NCBI RefSeq assembly: GCF_017115165.1
Contig: NZ_JABXKF010000035.1
Coordinates: 1-64,000, forward strand
Source: Nostoc sp. LPT
GTDB taxonomy: Bacteria > Cyanobacteriota > Cyanobacteriia > Cyanobacteriales > Nostocaceae
Length of the DNA: 64,000 nucleotides
Direction of reading: 5' to 3'
The position numbers were made by a program, and so were the translations under genes. A model generated the notes under the pieces. It was not told where the DNA came from and made no database searches. It worked only from the letters and a program-made list of their open reading frames with translations. Below, piece by piece: positions 9,212 to 18,163 of this stretch (position 1 is the first letter of the stretch; each line of letters starts with the position of its first letter).

Positions 9212-11131
9212 TTATGATATGTCTATTTTTTCATTTTTCATTTTCTTAAAAGGAACTCGAACCAAGTTATAAGCACCCTTGGTCGATAAATTCTTGTAAT
9301 CATCTGGCTGTAAGTCCATTTGTAAAAACTTTTTTTGTTCGGTCAACAGCAGCACTGAGGAAGGTTTTAGTCCTTTAGCAGCCTGGTTTTTAATATGCTC
9401 CACAGCCTCTTTAGGAAATTTTAAATAATTTACGTGGATGTGGCTGTAAAATACCACACTAGGCTTTTTGAAGCCAAGCATAATCAATTCTTCGTTTGGT
9501 TGTTTTGCTTCTAGAATGACCGCAGACAATTCCCTTAAGGGTAATTGACGTTCTCGATCGATAAAGAATGAAGCAGGCGTTAAGACAAAAATTATAAACG
9601 CCACAAACCCGATTAAATTAATACTGATAATGTAGTTCCAGCGGCGACTCAATAATAAACCCGCAACCAAAACAGCACAAACTAGCCAAATTAGACCCGC
9701 GATTACTGGTAAACCAGATTTTTGAATTAGTTCGTGGAAGTTACTGATGGCTGGATCGGTACCTAATATGTGGGTTATGTTCAGCAGTGCTGTTGCCAGA
9801 ACTGATAAAAATACTACATTCACCCAACCACTCATTCGCAGCAAAGACGCGGAGATGGACGGAGTGGGAGAGGGGGAAACAGGAATTGTTTGCCGTGTCT
9901 TTGTATCTAAAAAAAAGTCGCTCCACAACAAGGCTACCAGGATTGCTGCTGCTGGCATTAAAGGCAATACGTAGCTAGGGAGTTTAGTAACGGCAATGCT
10001 AAAAAAGGCAAAGATGCTAGCAAACCAGAACCAGGCAAATAAACCAAATTGCTGAAAACGTTCAAGGGATCGCCAATGCGATCGCTGCCAAAACTTTAGT
10101 CTGATTATAGAAGCTGGTAAATACACTGAGTATGGTGCAAAACCCAATAGCACGACTAATAAGTAAAAATACCAAGGTGCTGAGTGACCATTAACTACTT
10201 CTGTAAAGCGTTCCAGGTTGTGATAACCAAAAAAGGAGTTAATGTAATTCCAGCCATTGCGCCAAATTACTAAAGCATACCAGGGCACTGACAAAGCGAG
10301 AATTATCAGTATACCTACGAGAAGGTGCATTTCCCGCAACACCTCTCGTACTTTACCCACGTAAAGCAAAAAAGCAGCAACAATTAGCCCCGGCAAAACA
10401 ATTCCCACCGGGCCTTTGGTCAAAATTGCACCAGCAATCAGCACATAAAAAGCTAAGTACCACTTATTAAGAAATGGGGCATGGGACATTGGGGATTGGA
10501 CATTGGTGATTAATTCTGCTCCTCTGCTCCCTGCTCCCTGCTCCCTACTCCCTTCCTTCCCTGCATACCCTAGAAAGAAACATAACAAAGCCGATGCCAT
10601 ACATCCGGTGAGTAGCATATCAGAGACACCCGTTCTCGCCCAAATAATAGTTTCGGGATTGAGTGCCATGAGTGCTGCTGCTATAAAAGATGTTAAGTAG
10701 CGACGAGTTGGACGTGAAACTTGTTCTAATTCGTCTTGTTTAGCCAGATACCACTGGATGGTGTAAAAAGCTAAACAAACTAAGCCGAATGCTGCGATCG
10801 CGGAAGGAAGGCGTACTGCCCATTCATTCACGCCAAATATGTGATATGCGATCGCCTGACACCAGTAAATTAAAGCAGGTTTATCGAAACGAGTGTCACC
10901 ATTGAAAAATGGGGTAATCCAATCACCTGTAACGAACATCTGGCGGGAAGCTTCGGCAAAGAGCGGCTCTGTCTCATCAATCAAGCCAGTGTTGCCCAAA
11001 TTCCACCCAAAAGCCACCCAGCCAACTACCATCAACCACAAAATCGATACAGTTACACTCAGGGCTGGATTTTTTGCTATTTTGTTGAACCACCGATCAA
11101 CAGTGTGCTTAACACTCAATTTCATTCTCAT
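9212..11131 (-). CDS. Glycosyltransferase family 39 (ArnT/PMT-like) membrane protein
   Basis: A polytopic inner-membrane transferase of 639 residues that would move a sugar from a polyprenyl-phosphate donor to a lipid or protein at the periplasmic face. The N-terminal loop carries the GT39 acidic signature (DETEPLFAEASRQMFVTGDW, then NGDTRFDKPALIYW). About ten or more hydrophobic segments follow, with a soluble C-terminal part (about 530-639). Residues about 190-217 (KEGSREQGAGSRGAE and onward) are translated from CTGCTCC heptamer repeats (DNA about 10517-10551). They form a hydrophilic loop between membrane segments, so the repeat has entered the gene in frame. The start may be the second ATG at 11125. 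The gene is convergent with the hybrid kinase. Confidence 0.85.
   Translation of the reverse strand: MRMKLSVKHTVDRWFNKIAKNPALSVTVSILWLMVVGWVAFGWNLGNTGLIDETEPLFAEASRQMFVTGDWITPFFNGDTRFDKPALIYWCQAIAYHIFGVNEWAVRLPSAIAAFGLVCLAFYTIQWYLAKQDELEQVSRPTRRYLTSFIAAALMALNPETIIWARTGVSDMLLTGCMASALLCFFLGYAGKEGSREQGAGSRGAELITNVQSPMSHAPFLNKWYLAFYVLIAGAILTKGPVGIVLPGLIVAAFLLYVGKVREVLREMHLLVGILIILALSVPWYALVIWRNGWNYINSFFGYHNLERFTEVVNGHSAPWYFYLLVVLLGFAPYSVYLPASIIRLKFWQRSHWRSLERFQQFGLFAWFWFASIFAFFSIAVTKLPSYVLPLMPAAAILVALLWSDFFLDTKTRQTIPVSPSPTPSISASLLRMSGWVNVVFLSVLATALLNITHILGTDPAISNFHELIQKSGLPVIAGLIWLVCAVLVAGLLLSRRWNYIISINLIGFVAFIIFVLTPASFFIDRERQLPLRELSAVILEAKQPNEELIMLGFKKPSVVFYSHIHVNYLKFPKEAVEHIKNQAAKGLKPSSVLLLTEQKKFLQMDLQPDDYKNLSTKGAYNLVRVPFKKMKNEKIDIS
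10517..10551. repeat. CTGCTCC heptamer repeat inside the GT39 gene
   Basis: Tandem CTGCTCC/CTACTCC units lie within the coding frame and encode part of an Arg/Glu/Gly/Ser-rich loop. The frame stays open through the repeat. Confidence 0.8.
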
Positions 11132-11262
11132 TTAGTCAATAGTCAACAATCACTAATCAATAGTCGTTGGTTATCGATCTTTTGTTCTTGGGAGTTTTTA
11201 ATTCAACAATTTTCCTCTATCCATTACTTAACACTTTACCAACTGTAGGTTCATTAGGGGTG

Positions 11263-11432
11263 TAAGGGTTTAAGGGTGTAAGGTGTTGGACGGGGATTGA
11301 AACCAAAGGACTTCACGGTTGCCCTTCTTAGGCAGGGCTAAAGACTCATGCGGGTGGTTGGGGCTAGTTCTTCCCCCCCCTACCACCATGCAACCCCTAC
11401 ACCCCTACACCCCTACACCCCCACGGGGCTTG
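11263..11432. repeat. Element bounded by inverted GGGTGTA / TACACCC heptamers
   Basis: GGGTGTAAGGGTTTAAGGG at the left and CCCCTACACCCCTACACC at the right are inverted heptamer arrays about 130 bp apart. The core contains GGGGATTGAAACC and a small hairpin built on GCCCT/AGGGC. It has no ORF and I could not assign it to a known RNA. A similarly bounded element is at 63438-63638. The rest of 11132-11526 holds nothing else I can identify. Confidence 0.6.
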
Positions 11433-11526
11433 GTAAGGATGTAAAAATAAAGGTTTGAGTAAACGGTAAACAATGCCCACTCTCTAAAAATTGCTTCCGT
11501 ACTCAATATTTACCAGTTAGCAATAT

Positions 11527-12153
11527 TTATTGACTCAGCACAAGTTGCCATTCTCTGTTTTGGGAATTCCACTTAGGTAATTGAGTTTCGCCAATAATAT
11601 AAGGGCCCCAGTAACGACGGGAACCATCTTGTGCAAAAGCAACTAAAACATCTCCCTTCTCCAGCTTTAAATTATTCTGAGGTAGGGATAGAACCAGTCC
11701 CTTCTCACTACCTTCTTGGGGAGCAAAATCCCAATGTGCCGGTACATCATAGTGAGTCTGTTTTTTACTAGATCCTTTTGCTACCGACTGTCGTGCCAGT
11801 AAAACCAGCCGCACAGGCTGATTTGTTTGATTGCTCATTCGCAAAGTCCCTTGATCCTTGGCAATGCTTGCTGATTTATCACGCTCTGCCAAGACAGGAT
11901 AAGTATTCTCTTTACTGCTATGTTCTACTTGATTGGTTGGGGTAGGCGCTGGTGTAGATAGACTAGCAGAAATACCTTTTTCAGGTACAACCGAAGTTGT
12001 CTGCCACTCTTGAGTTTCTGTTGGCAGTTCTGAAGATGTATCTGGGTTTGTGGACTCAAAAGATACACTCACTCCAAAGCATCCCACCAGAGCAACAAGC
12101 AGTCCCAAGCACAAAGCTGTAATACCGACGTTACGATACACTGAAGATTTCAT
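11527..12153 (-). CDS. Putative lipoprotein, function unknown
   Basis: A 208-residue exported protein. The N-terminus is a lipoprotein signal peptide: basic MKSSVYR, a hydrophobic run, and the lipobox LVGC with Cys25. Residues about 30-95 are Ser/Thr/Pro/Glu-rich and probably a disordered linker. Residues about 100-205 look folded and beta-rich (TLRMSNQTNQPVRLVLLARQ, then KLEKGDVLVAFAQDGSRRYW). I do not recognise the family. It stands alone, with about 395 bp downstream and a 709-bp gap upstream. Confidence 0.7.
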   Translation of the reverse strand: MKSSVYRNVGITALCLGLLVALVGCFGVSVSFESTNPDTSSELPTETQEWQTTSVVPEKGISASLSTPAPTPTNQVEHSSKENTYPVLAERDKSASIAKDQGTLRMSNQTNQPVRLVLLARQSVAKGSSKKQTHYDVPAHWDFAPQEGSEKGLVLSLPQNNLKLEKGDVLVAFAQDGSRRYWGPYIIGETQLPKWNSQNREWQLVLSQ

Positions 12154-12865
12154 ATTGATAGTTATTAGAAATAAATATTTTGTCTAGGCTTGACCAAATA
12201 GTAGCCTATTATCCCAAAAAGCAATCACACAAAATAGCCAAATATAGACTTTCTTAAAATTAGAAACACAAATGTATGATAAATATCATTTTGATTAGAA
12301 AACATTTGCAGGATATAATCTCTTTGATGTTTGAAACACGAGAGGTACAGACACCCATTACTTTGGATTTTGACCGTAAGTATGGATAAAAACAAGATAA
12401 CTTTGATACCTATTCCGCCATTTCATTTGTATAAAAAAACAAAAGTTCCCTGAAACCGCTAGCAGCCTCAACAAGGCGTCTTTTTGCTAAACGTCAGATA
12501 AATCTAAGTAGTGTATTTTATCTTCTCCTGTTGGGAGACGCTACGAGTAGCTTACTTCCATAGATGAATACAAGTCAGCAAATCCGTATAACGGACTAAC
12601 TTCCTTTAAAAAGGGGAATTTTGAATCATTTTCCCATTTTTTAAGGCTGGAACGTGGGGATCAAACTAAATATTATTGTTTCCAAACACCCTCTAAGAAA
12701 CTGTACTTCTGAAGAAGATGATAGAATAGTCAAATTTGAATAAATACTGGAATTCCAGTAGATATCTATAATATTAACAAACCAGCTGATGCTAAAACCA
12801 ATATCCTCCTTACCTTAATATAGATATATTTCAAGATATCTTGACTTTTCCCAGAAGTCCCTTTG
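12154..12865. other. Long intergenic region without a recognisable gene
   Basis: About 710 AT-rich bases between divergent genes. The only structure I note is a short hairpin, GCCT/AGGC followed by GTCTTTTT near 12464-12486, that could be a weak plus-strand terminator, plus a GCTACGAGTAGC-type fragment near 12540. No ORF is convincing on either strand. Confidence 0.4.
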
Positions 12866-13198
12866 ATGCAAAACACTCGTCTCAATAACTTGTTCGATGC
12901 CATTGCTACACGCTTTGGGCAATGGTTTTTAAATCCTTGGCGACGACTATCGTTGCTGATAATTAGTTTTTTGTTTGGTTTTTTTCTGGGAAACGCAGTT
13001 TCCACTACAGCTGGACAACGGGCAGAGTTAGACATTGTGGCAGCTGGTTTTTTAGTACTGTTGACGGAAATTACCAGCAGAATATTTTATAGTCGCAGCT
13101 TTTTGGATAGGCGATCACTCTTGGTAGACTCACTAAATCTCCTGAAAGTTGGTTTCATCTACAGCCTGTTTCTCGAAGCTTTTAAGCTGGGATCGTAG
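12866..13198 (+). CDS. ycf20: Ycf20-like DUF565 membrane protein
   Basis: A 110-residue membrane protein of the DUF565/Ycf20 family, conserved in cyanobacteria and plastids. In plants and green algae Ycf20 has been linked to non-photochemical quenching; the molecular function is not settled. The conserved opening (RLNNLFDAIATRFGQWFLNPWRRLSLLIIS) is followed by GFFLGNAVSTTAGQRAELD and two to three hydrophobic segments. ATG 12866 is preferred over the TTG three bases upstream. It ends 15 bp before the glycerate kinase gene, which suggests co-transcription. Confidence 0.85.
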   Translation: MQNTRLNNLFDAIATRFGQWFLNPWRRLSLLIISFLFGFFLGNAVSTTAGQRAELDIVAAGFLVLLTEITSRIFYSRSFLDRRSLLVDSLNLLKVGFIYSLFLEAFKLGS

Positions 13199-13213
13199 TC
13201 AGATGGAGAATTT

Positions 13214-14257
13214 ATGAATTTGTGGCTGAGTGTTTTGGCAACCAATGGGATGGAGGAAACTTGGAAGCAGGAAGCAAGAGAAGCAGCGCTGGCAGATAGG
13301 TTAAAGGCAAAGGCTTTTGGGATCGCGCCGGAAAATGTTGATGAAATGATCGAAAGGCGATCGCATTTGCTAAAATCTGTCTTCCCAGCTTTTAGCGAAT
13401 TCTGTCAAACTACTCTCCAAGTACAACCCCAGGAAATGTTACAGGTATTGTGGGATTTGTGGCTGCCTTTGGGGATCAAACTAGCATCGCAGCGCCAACA
13501 GTTGGGACATCCTCTGATTCAAGGAATTTTGGGAGGACAAGGTACTGGTAAAACCACAATGTCAAAGGTTCTGATTTTGATTCTCGATCATTTGGGATAC
13601 AGGACTGTGAGTTTGTCTTTGGATGACTTATATAAAACTTACAGCGATCGCTTGCTTTTAACACAGCAATATCCCCGCTTAATTTGGCGCGGCCCACCAG
13701 GAACCCACGATATAGACTTAGGTTTAAATGTACTAGATCAAATTCGCCAGTCGCAAAGTCCAGTGATGCTTCCCCGCTTTGATAAATCAGCTTTTGAAGG
13801 CGCTGGCGATCGCACTACTTCCGAAATGGTGGCGGATGTAGATATTGTACTATTTGAAGGTTGGTTTGTGGGTGTGCGACCAATCGATCCAGATGTATTT
13901 AATACTGCACCGCCGCCAATTCTCACAGATGAGGATAGAGCATTTGCCCGTGATATGAATCTTCGCCTCCACGATTATTTACCACTGTGGGATCGATTGG
14001 ACAGTTTAATTGTGCTGTATCCCATCGATTACCGCTGTTCTTTGGAGTGGCGTAAACAAGCGGAACAGCAGATGATTGCTGCGGGGAAATCGGGAATGAG
14101 TCATGCAGAGATAGAGCAATTTGTCAATTATTTTTGGCGATCGCTTCACCCGGAATTATTTATCACGCCGTTAGTAAGAGATGCGACAGCGGTTGATTTA
14201 GTGATTGAGATTAATCCCGATCATAGTTTTGGTCAAGTGTATTGCGATCGGGCTTAG
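13214..14257 (+). CDS. glyK: D-glycerate 3-kinase (photorespiration)
   Basis: This enzyme phosphorylates D-glycerate to 3-phosphoglycerate, the last step of the photorespiratory salvage pathway. The 347-residue product has a P-loop GGQGTGKTT (107-115) with the following SLSLDDLYKTYSDR motif of the GLYK/phosphoribulokinase-like kinases. Further conserved motifs are WRGPPGTHD, the PRFDKSAFEGAGDR segment, and FEGWFVG. A GGAG lies 6 nt before the ATG. It directly follows ycf20 on the same strand. Confidence 0.93.
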   Translation: MNLWLSVLATNGMEETWKQEAREAALADRLKAKAFGIAPENVDEMIERRSHLLKSVFPAFSEFCQTTLQVQPQEMLQVLWDLWLPLGIKLASQRQQLGHPLIQGILGGQGTGKTTMSKVLILILDHLGYRTVSLSLDDLYKTYSDRLLLTQQYPRLIWRGPPGTHDIDLGLNVLDQIRQSQSPVMLPRFDKSAFEGAGDRTTSEMVADVDIVLFEGWFVGVRPIDPDVFNTAPPPILTDEDRAFARDMNLRLHDYLPLWDRLDSLIVLYPIDYRCSLEWRKQAEQQMIAAGKSGMSHAEIEQFVNYFWRSLHPELFITPLVRDATAVDLVIEINPDHSFGQVYCDRA

Positions 14258-14336
14258 GGCATTAGTTCTCAAGCAAATCAGCTAAAAACACTATAATTTG
14301 CTCAAAGCGTCATTTATCCTACTCCTTAGACCAAAA

Positions 14337-15551
14337 ATGCCAGAGGTATCGTTACAGCTTTTCTTTTCTTATTCTCACAAAGACGAAGCTCTACGGGATG
14401 AACTAGCTAAACACCTGACCATATTAGAATGGCAGGGCGTGATTTCAAGCTGGCACGATCGCAAGATACTACCTGGAGAGGAGTGGGATTACCAAATTAA
14501 TGATAATCTAAACACCGCCGACATCATTCTGTTGCTGATCAGTTCAGATTTTCTTTTTTCTAAATATTGTTGGGATGTCGAAGTTAAGAAGGCGATAGAA
14601 CGTCACCATGCTGGAGAGGCTTGTGTTATCCCGGTTATTCTGCGAAGCGTTGATTGGAGTGGCGCACCATTTGCAAAACTTCAAGCTTTGCCTAAGAATG
14701 CTGAACCTGTAGTGTCAAGAAATTGGCACAATCAAGATGAAGCCTTCACAGATGTAGCTAAAGGAATTCGGGCGGCTGCTGAGAAGTTAAAGAAGGAAAA
14801 AGAGGAACAGCAAAAACAGGAAGCAGAAAGGCTGCGACTACGGGAACAAGAAGAGGAAAATAGAAAGTTACAACAGGAACAAGAAAGGCTGCGGCTACAG
14901 GAACAACAAGAAGCAGATAGGCTACAAAGACAGGAAGCAGAAAGACTACGAAGACACCAAGAACAAGAAGAGGCAGATAGGTTACAAAGACAACGAGAAC
15001 AAGAAAAAGCCGATAAGCTGCAATTACAACAGCAATCTACTGGTAACGATCTCCTTTCTGAGAAAGGTGTAGACTATACGCAGTTGCGGGATTTACTTAA
15101 AGCAGGGAATTGGGAAGAAGCAGATCGAGAAACTCTGGTTGTTATACTCAAAGCGACTGGCAAAGAACAACAAGGCTGGCTTGATGTTGAATCTATTAAT
15201 AACTTTCCTTGCACTGACTTACGCACTATTGACCAACTGTGGGTAAAATACAGCAATGGGCACTTTGGGTTTAATGTGCAAAAGCGGATTTGGGAAAACG
15301 TTGGAAAAGACTACGAAAAGTTTAGCGATCTCGTCGGATGGCGAAAAGGAATGTTTAGACTTTCGTGGCGATCTTACTCAGACCTGACCTTCACTAAAAA
15401 TTCTCCGCAAGGACATTTGCCTGCGCTAGGACGCGATGACGGTATTCGCCAATCTGATGAAATCACATGGAGGCGATTATTGGACGATCATAGGATGTTT
15501 GTGAGATCAAAGATAATGTTCTTTTCTCGCGTCGAGACTTGTAAACTTTAA
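14337..15551 (+). CDS. TIR domain / coiled-coil / GUN4 fusion protein
   Basis: Three parts are visible in about 404 residues. Residues about 3-140 form a TIR domain (LQLFFSYSHKDEALRDELAK; the YCWDVE segment supplies the Glu expected in NAD-cleaving TIRs). Residues about 145-245 are a charged Gln/Glu/Arg coiled coil with near-repeats of EAERLRxxEQE. Residues about 250-404 are a GUN4 domain (LRDLLKAGNWEEADRETL, GWLDVESINNFPCTDLRTID, LWVKYSNGHFGFNVQKRIW). GUN4 domains bind porphyrins and regulate Mg-chelatase; TIR domains act in signalling or anti-phage NADase systems. What the fusion does is unknown. ATG 14337 is chosen over an in-frame TTG at 14298. The next gene starts beyond 15551 on the other strand. 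Confidence 0.88.
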   Translation: MPEVSLQLFFSYSHKDEALRDELAKHLTILEWQGVISSWHDRKILPGEEWDYQINDNLNTADIILLLISSDFLFSKYCWDVEVKKAIERHHAGEACVIPVILRSVDWSGAPFAKLQALPKNAEPVVSRNWHNQDEAFTDVAKGIRAAAEKLKKEKEEQQKQEAERLRLREQEEENRKLQQEQERLRLQEQQEADRLQRQEAERLRRHQEQEEADRLQRQREQEKADKLQLQQQSTGNDLLSEKGVDYTQLRDLLKAGNWEEADRETLVVILKATGKEQQGWLDVESINNFPCTDLRTIDQLWVKYSNGHFGFNVQKRIWENVGKDYEKFSDLVGWRKGMFRLSWRSYSDLTFTKNSPQGHLPALGRDDGIRQSDEITWRRLLDDHRMFVRSKIMFFSRVETCKL

Positions 15552-15618
15552 CATATAAGGTTTACAGGAAATTGTGAAAATTCACAAACAAGTCATTTCG
15601 CACGAAGTATTGCAGTTT

Positions 15619-15783
15619 CTACGTTTCCGTTACCTGGTACTGTGCATAAAAAAAGTCTTCTTGTTGTGCTTGTAGTACAATGCAAGCTTTTTGGCTGTCA
15701 TAGCAATTAGCAAAGATAAATTTGCTCGCTACTTTTTCTATTTCTTGGTTACTTGCTTCCCATTCATCCCAAGGTAGTCTCAT
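15619..15783 (-). CDS. Small hypothetical protein (54 residues)
   Basis: An intact frame starts with ATG at 15783 (MRLPWDEWEASNQEIEKV) and stops at 15619. The sequence is mixed in composition, with two cysteines and an aromatic C-terminal part (QQEDFFYAQYQVTET), and looks protein-like rather than random. I do not recognise the family. It could also be a fragment of a longer gene. Confidence 0.4.
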   Translation of the reverse strand: MRLPWDEWEASNQEIEKVASKFIFANCYDSQKACIVLQAQQEDFFYAQYQVTET

Positions 15784-15785
15784 AT

Positions 15786-15849
15786 TAATTCGTAATTCGT
15801 AATGACGCTCGAAGACTCGCTAACGCTACGCTAACGTAATTCTTAATTA
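15786..15849. repeat. AATTCGTAAT palindromic repeat
   Basis: TAATTCGTAATGACGCTCGA, then GACTCGCTAACGCTACGCTA, ending in GTAATTC and TTAATTA. A shorter relative occurs at 20867-20910 just past the ABC ATPase gene. These are dispersed non-coding palindromes, common in Nostoc genomes. Confidence 0.7.
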
Positions 15850-15879
15850 GACAAGTTGTAAAAAGCTCTCTCAGTAATC

Positions 15880-16503
15880 TTAACTACTTGGGAAACCTCC
15901 AGCTTGAAAAATCTGTTCGGCGGTTAAATTCAATTCTGGGAAAGTAGGCGAGACAATGCGAACCGTACCTCTAAATTGAGTAACTTGGTATTCACCATCG
16001 ATTAATTGATAAATAGACATAGTAGGCTGTTTGGGGTTGCCAATAAACTTTCTAGCACCTATAGCAGCGTAATCTATAATCCAATATTCAGGAATACCTA
16101 TAGCTTCATAATCAGCTAATTTTTTGTAGTAATCATCCCGCCAATCAGTACTAACAACCTCAATAACTAATGGAATTGATGCAGCTTGACTTACAGTCGA
16201 TTCTTTTTTCCACAAAGGTTCATTCACTAAATTTGGTCGATTGATTATTAATATATCTGGTGAATAAGCTGATTCACCTTCAAGTACTTTGACTAATACA
16301 GTTTTTGGAATGTAATAAGGTAAATTTAGACGTTTGATATCAGCCGATATTTCTAGTGCCAAAAAACCCACAATATCTTCATGGTCTCCAACTGGTTGTG
16401 CCATTTCAGCGATCGCGCCATCGTGTAATTCGTATCTTCCGCTTTCGGGTCGCCACGCAGCAAATTCATCGAATGTTACTAGTTTAGGTATGGCTTGACT
16501 CAT
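15880..16503 (-). CDS. Uma2 family (DUF820) putative endonuclease
   Basis: A 207-residue Uma2/DUF820 protein, a PD-(D/E)XK-fold family highly expanded in cyanobacteria with mostly unknown roles. Visible family signatures are GRYELHDGAIAEM near the start, YSPDILIINRP in the middle (catalytic Asp), and IPLVIEVVSTDWRDDYYKKL then YEAIGIPEYWIIDY. The Glu in VIEV and the downstream Lys complete the presumed active site. It is the first of a row of minus-strand nuclease-like and toxin-antitoxin genes. Confidence 0.88.
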   Translation of the reverse strand: MSQAIPKLVTFDEFAAWRPESGRYELHDGAIAEMAQPVGDHEDIVGFLALEISADIKRLNLPYYIPKTVLVKVLEGESAYSPDILIINRPNLVNEPLWKKESTVSQAASIPLVIEVVSTDWRDDYYKKLADYEAIGIPEYWIIDYAAIGARKFIGNPKQPTMSIYQLIDGEYQVTQFRGTVRIVSPTFPELNLTAEQIFQAGGFPSS

Positions 16504-16572
16504 AAATTGTTACCTTGGTTTACACGTTGCCTAAATACTTGGATAATTTACCGAACTCTAGTATCAATGCTT

Positions 16573-17208
16573 TTAAAGCTGACAAATTGCTTTTAAAACT
16601 TGTAGCAACTGATTTGAACGCTCTCTTTCCATTAAATTTAATTCTGGTAACAGATAATAAATAGGGGGATTTCCTTGTTCGATATAGACAAACTGATAAC
16701 TTCTACCATTAGTCGTTAATCCCCAAACTGATTTTTGATTATCTAAATTTTTATAAGCATAAGTTAGTAACTGAGGTAAACCTGTTGAAATATCAATCTG
16801 ACTATTTTTAGATTCAATTAACAATACCCAAAAATATGTTTGAGGCTTTGTATGTTTAGCTTTGCTAATAGCTAAAATATCAAATCTACCTTTAATTTTG
16901 ATATCTTCATCCTCAACCTCAATATCAGCAATATTTTCCTCCAAAACAATCTCGATAGGATAGCGATAAAAACCAGCTAATCTTAATAAAGGCGCAACTG
17001 CAAGAAACTTTACCTGACCCTCAGAAACTTTACCAGCTGTAAGGTAGCGTCGAAAGTCATTTCTAATTTGCAGAAGTTCCTGCTGTTCTGCTTCTGCAAG
17101 GGGTTCGAGAGATAAATAGTTAGAAAATGAGTCACTGTACTGTTCTTGAAAGCCAAACAGACGCTGAACTTCTTCTAAGGATAAATTACGAGCGTTAAGA
17201 ATTGTCAT
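16573..17208 (-). CDS. Putative PD-(D/E)XK restriction-type endonuclease domain protein
   Basis: A 211-residue protein resembling the N-terminal nuclease domain of type I restriction subunits, as small cyanobacterial proteins often do. The core reads RFDILAI, then WVLLIESKNSQIDISTGLPQ, matching D-x(n)-E-x-K. It continues with TYAYKNLDNQKSVWGLTTNG and YQFVYIEQG. There is no associated helicase, methylase or specificity gene nearby, so it is not part of a recognisable restriction system. Function unknown. Confidence 0.72.
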   Translation of the reverse strand: MTILNARNLSLEEVQRLFGFQEQYSDSFSNYLSLEPLAEAEQQELLQIRNDFRRYLTAGKVSEGQVKFLAVAPLLRLAGFYRYPIEIVLEENIADIEVEDEDIKIKGRFDILAISKAKHTKPQTYFWVLLIESKNSQIDISTGLPQLLTYAYKNLDNQKSVWGLTTNGRSYQFVYIEQGNPPIYYLLPELNLMERERSNQLLQVLKAICQL

Positions 17209-17432
17209 ATATTTTTGCTTGATTAAGGCTTATAGAAAATTGTGAAGATTAACAGATAATATAAATATTTCGGTAAATAAACATTCCTCATAGACCAGAA
17301 ATAGTCATTGATATTTTATACGAATAATCTATCTACAATAATTGTGAGTGGTATATCTCAATTCGAGAAATACTTAGCATAATTTCGCCAATAAAAAGAA
17401 TTAGAAACCACAGGTATTGAACTGTATCTAAA

Positions 17433-17858
17433 TTAGAGCATATCAGGAAAATACCGATTGAGAAAATCTTGCGGGGTCAAAATGGGAATTACGTTAAATT
17501 CCATCAACACTAGTAAATCTAAATCACCAGTAACAATAACTTCGGCATTAGCTGCTAAGGCAGTTGCCAAAATTACAGCATCATCTGGATCGCGTAGCTG
17601 GGGAAAATCTACTGTAACCGTTGGACATAATTCTGATAACTGTCTTACTACAACTAGCAAATCTTCTATAGTTACACCTAAAGACTCTATTTTCGCCTGA
17701 AGCTTTTTACGCCCTAAAATTTCTTGTATATCTTCCTGTATCGGTTCAGAGACAAAAATAGTAATTTTTTGTTCTTCTGCTAAATCAAAAATCCGACCAG
17801 GAATTCCTACCCATAGCAAACCCGAAATCCAAACATTGACATCTAATACAATCCTCAT
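17433..17858 (-). CDS. PIN-domain toxin of a type II toxin-antitoxin pair
   Basis: A 141-residue PIN-domain ribonuclease of the COG1569 type. The acidic residues expected for the metal site are visible in RIVLDVNVWISG (Asp5), the LRDPDDAVILATALAA motif and VTGDLDLL. The start codon overlaps the stop of the upstream antitoxin-like gene by 4 nt (ATGA arrangement), typical of toxin-antitoxin operons. Confidence 0.88.
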   Translation of the reverse strand: MRIVLDVNVWISGLLWVGIPGRIFDLAEEQKITIFVSEPIQEDIQEILGRKKLQAKIESLGVTIEDLLVVVRQLSELCPTVTVDFPQLRDPDDAVILATALAANAEVIVTGDLDLLVLMEFNVIPILTPQDFLNRYFPDML

Positions 17859-18121
17859 GCTTTAGACCGTTTTTCCCGGCGCATTTCCTTAACAAGTTTA
17901 CTAATTTCTGACAATGACGGTTGCTGTAAATCTGGTTCAGATTCCTCTAATCTTTGCGATAATTCACACCAAGTTAGAGGGTTGCGAATTTTTTTCAGTA
18001 CAATTTCGTCTTCCGTAATTGATATTACATATTCATCACCAGGACTAAGTTTTGCTTGGATTTCTGCTGGTAGTTCCAATTTACCTTCTGCTGTCACTTT
18101 AACGAAAGTATCTGTTTCCAT
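17855..18121 (-). CDS. AbrB/SpoVT-type antitoxin
   Basis: The first about 45 residues (METDTFVKVTAEGKLELPAE, then SPGDEYVISITEDEIVLKKI) have the swapped-hairpin AbrB pattern that binds operator DNA. The C-terminal about 40 residues are charged and would wrap the toxin. ATG 18121 is preferred over a TTG at 18148 because AAGGAAAA lies at a suitable distance upstream. Autoregulation of the pair is expected from the family, not shown here. Confidence 0.82.
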   Translation of the reverse strand: METDTFVKVTAEGKLELPAEIQAKLSPGDEYVISITEDEIVLKKIRNPLTWCELSQRLEESEPDLQQPSLSEISKLVKEMRREKRSKA

Positions 18122-18163
18122 TATGGAATTTTCCTTATTTAGGCGCAACTCAATCCAAATTCC

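Noticed and set aside
11280..11310. A single GGGGATTGAAAC sequence resembling the end of Nostoc CRISPR repeats
   Set aside because: It occurs once with no regularly spaced copies and no cas genes nearby, so there is no array.
17433..18121. Full restriction-modification system together with the 16573 nuclease-like gene
   Set aside because: No methyltransferase, helicase or specificity subunit exists in the region; the pair is a PIN/AbrB toxin-antitoxin module.
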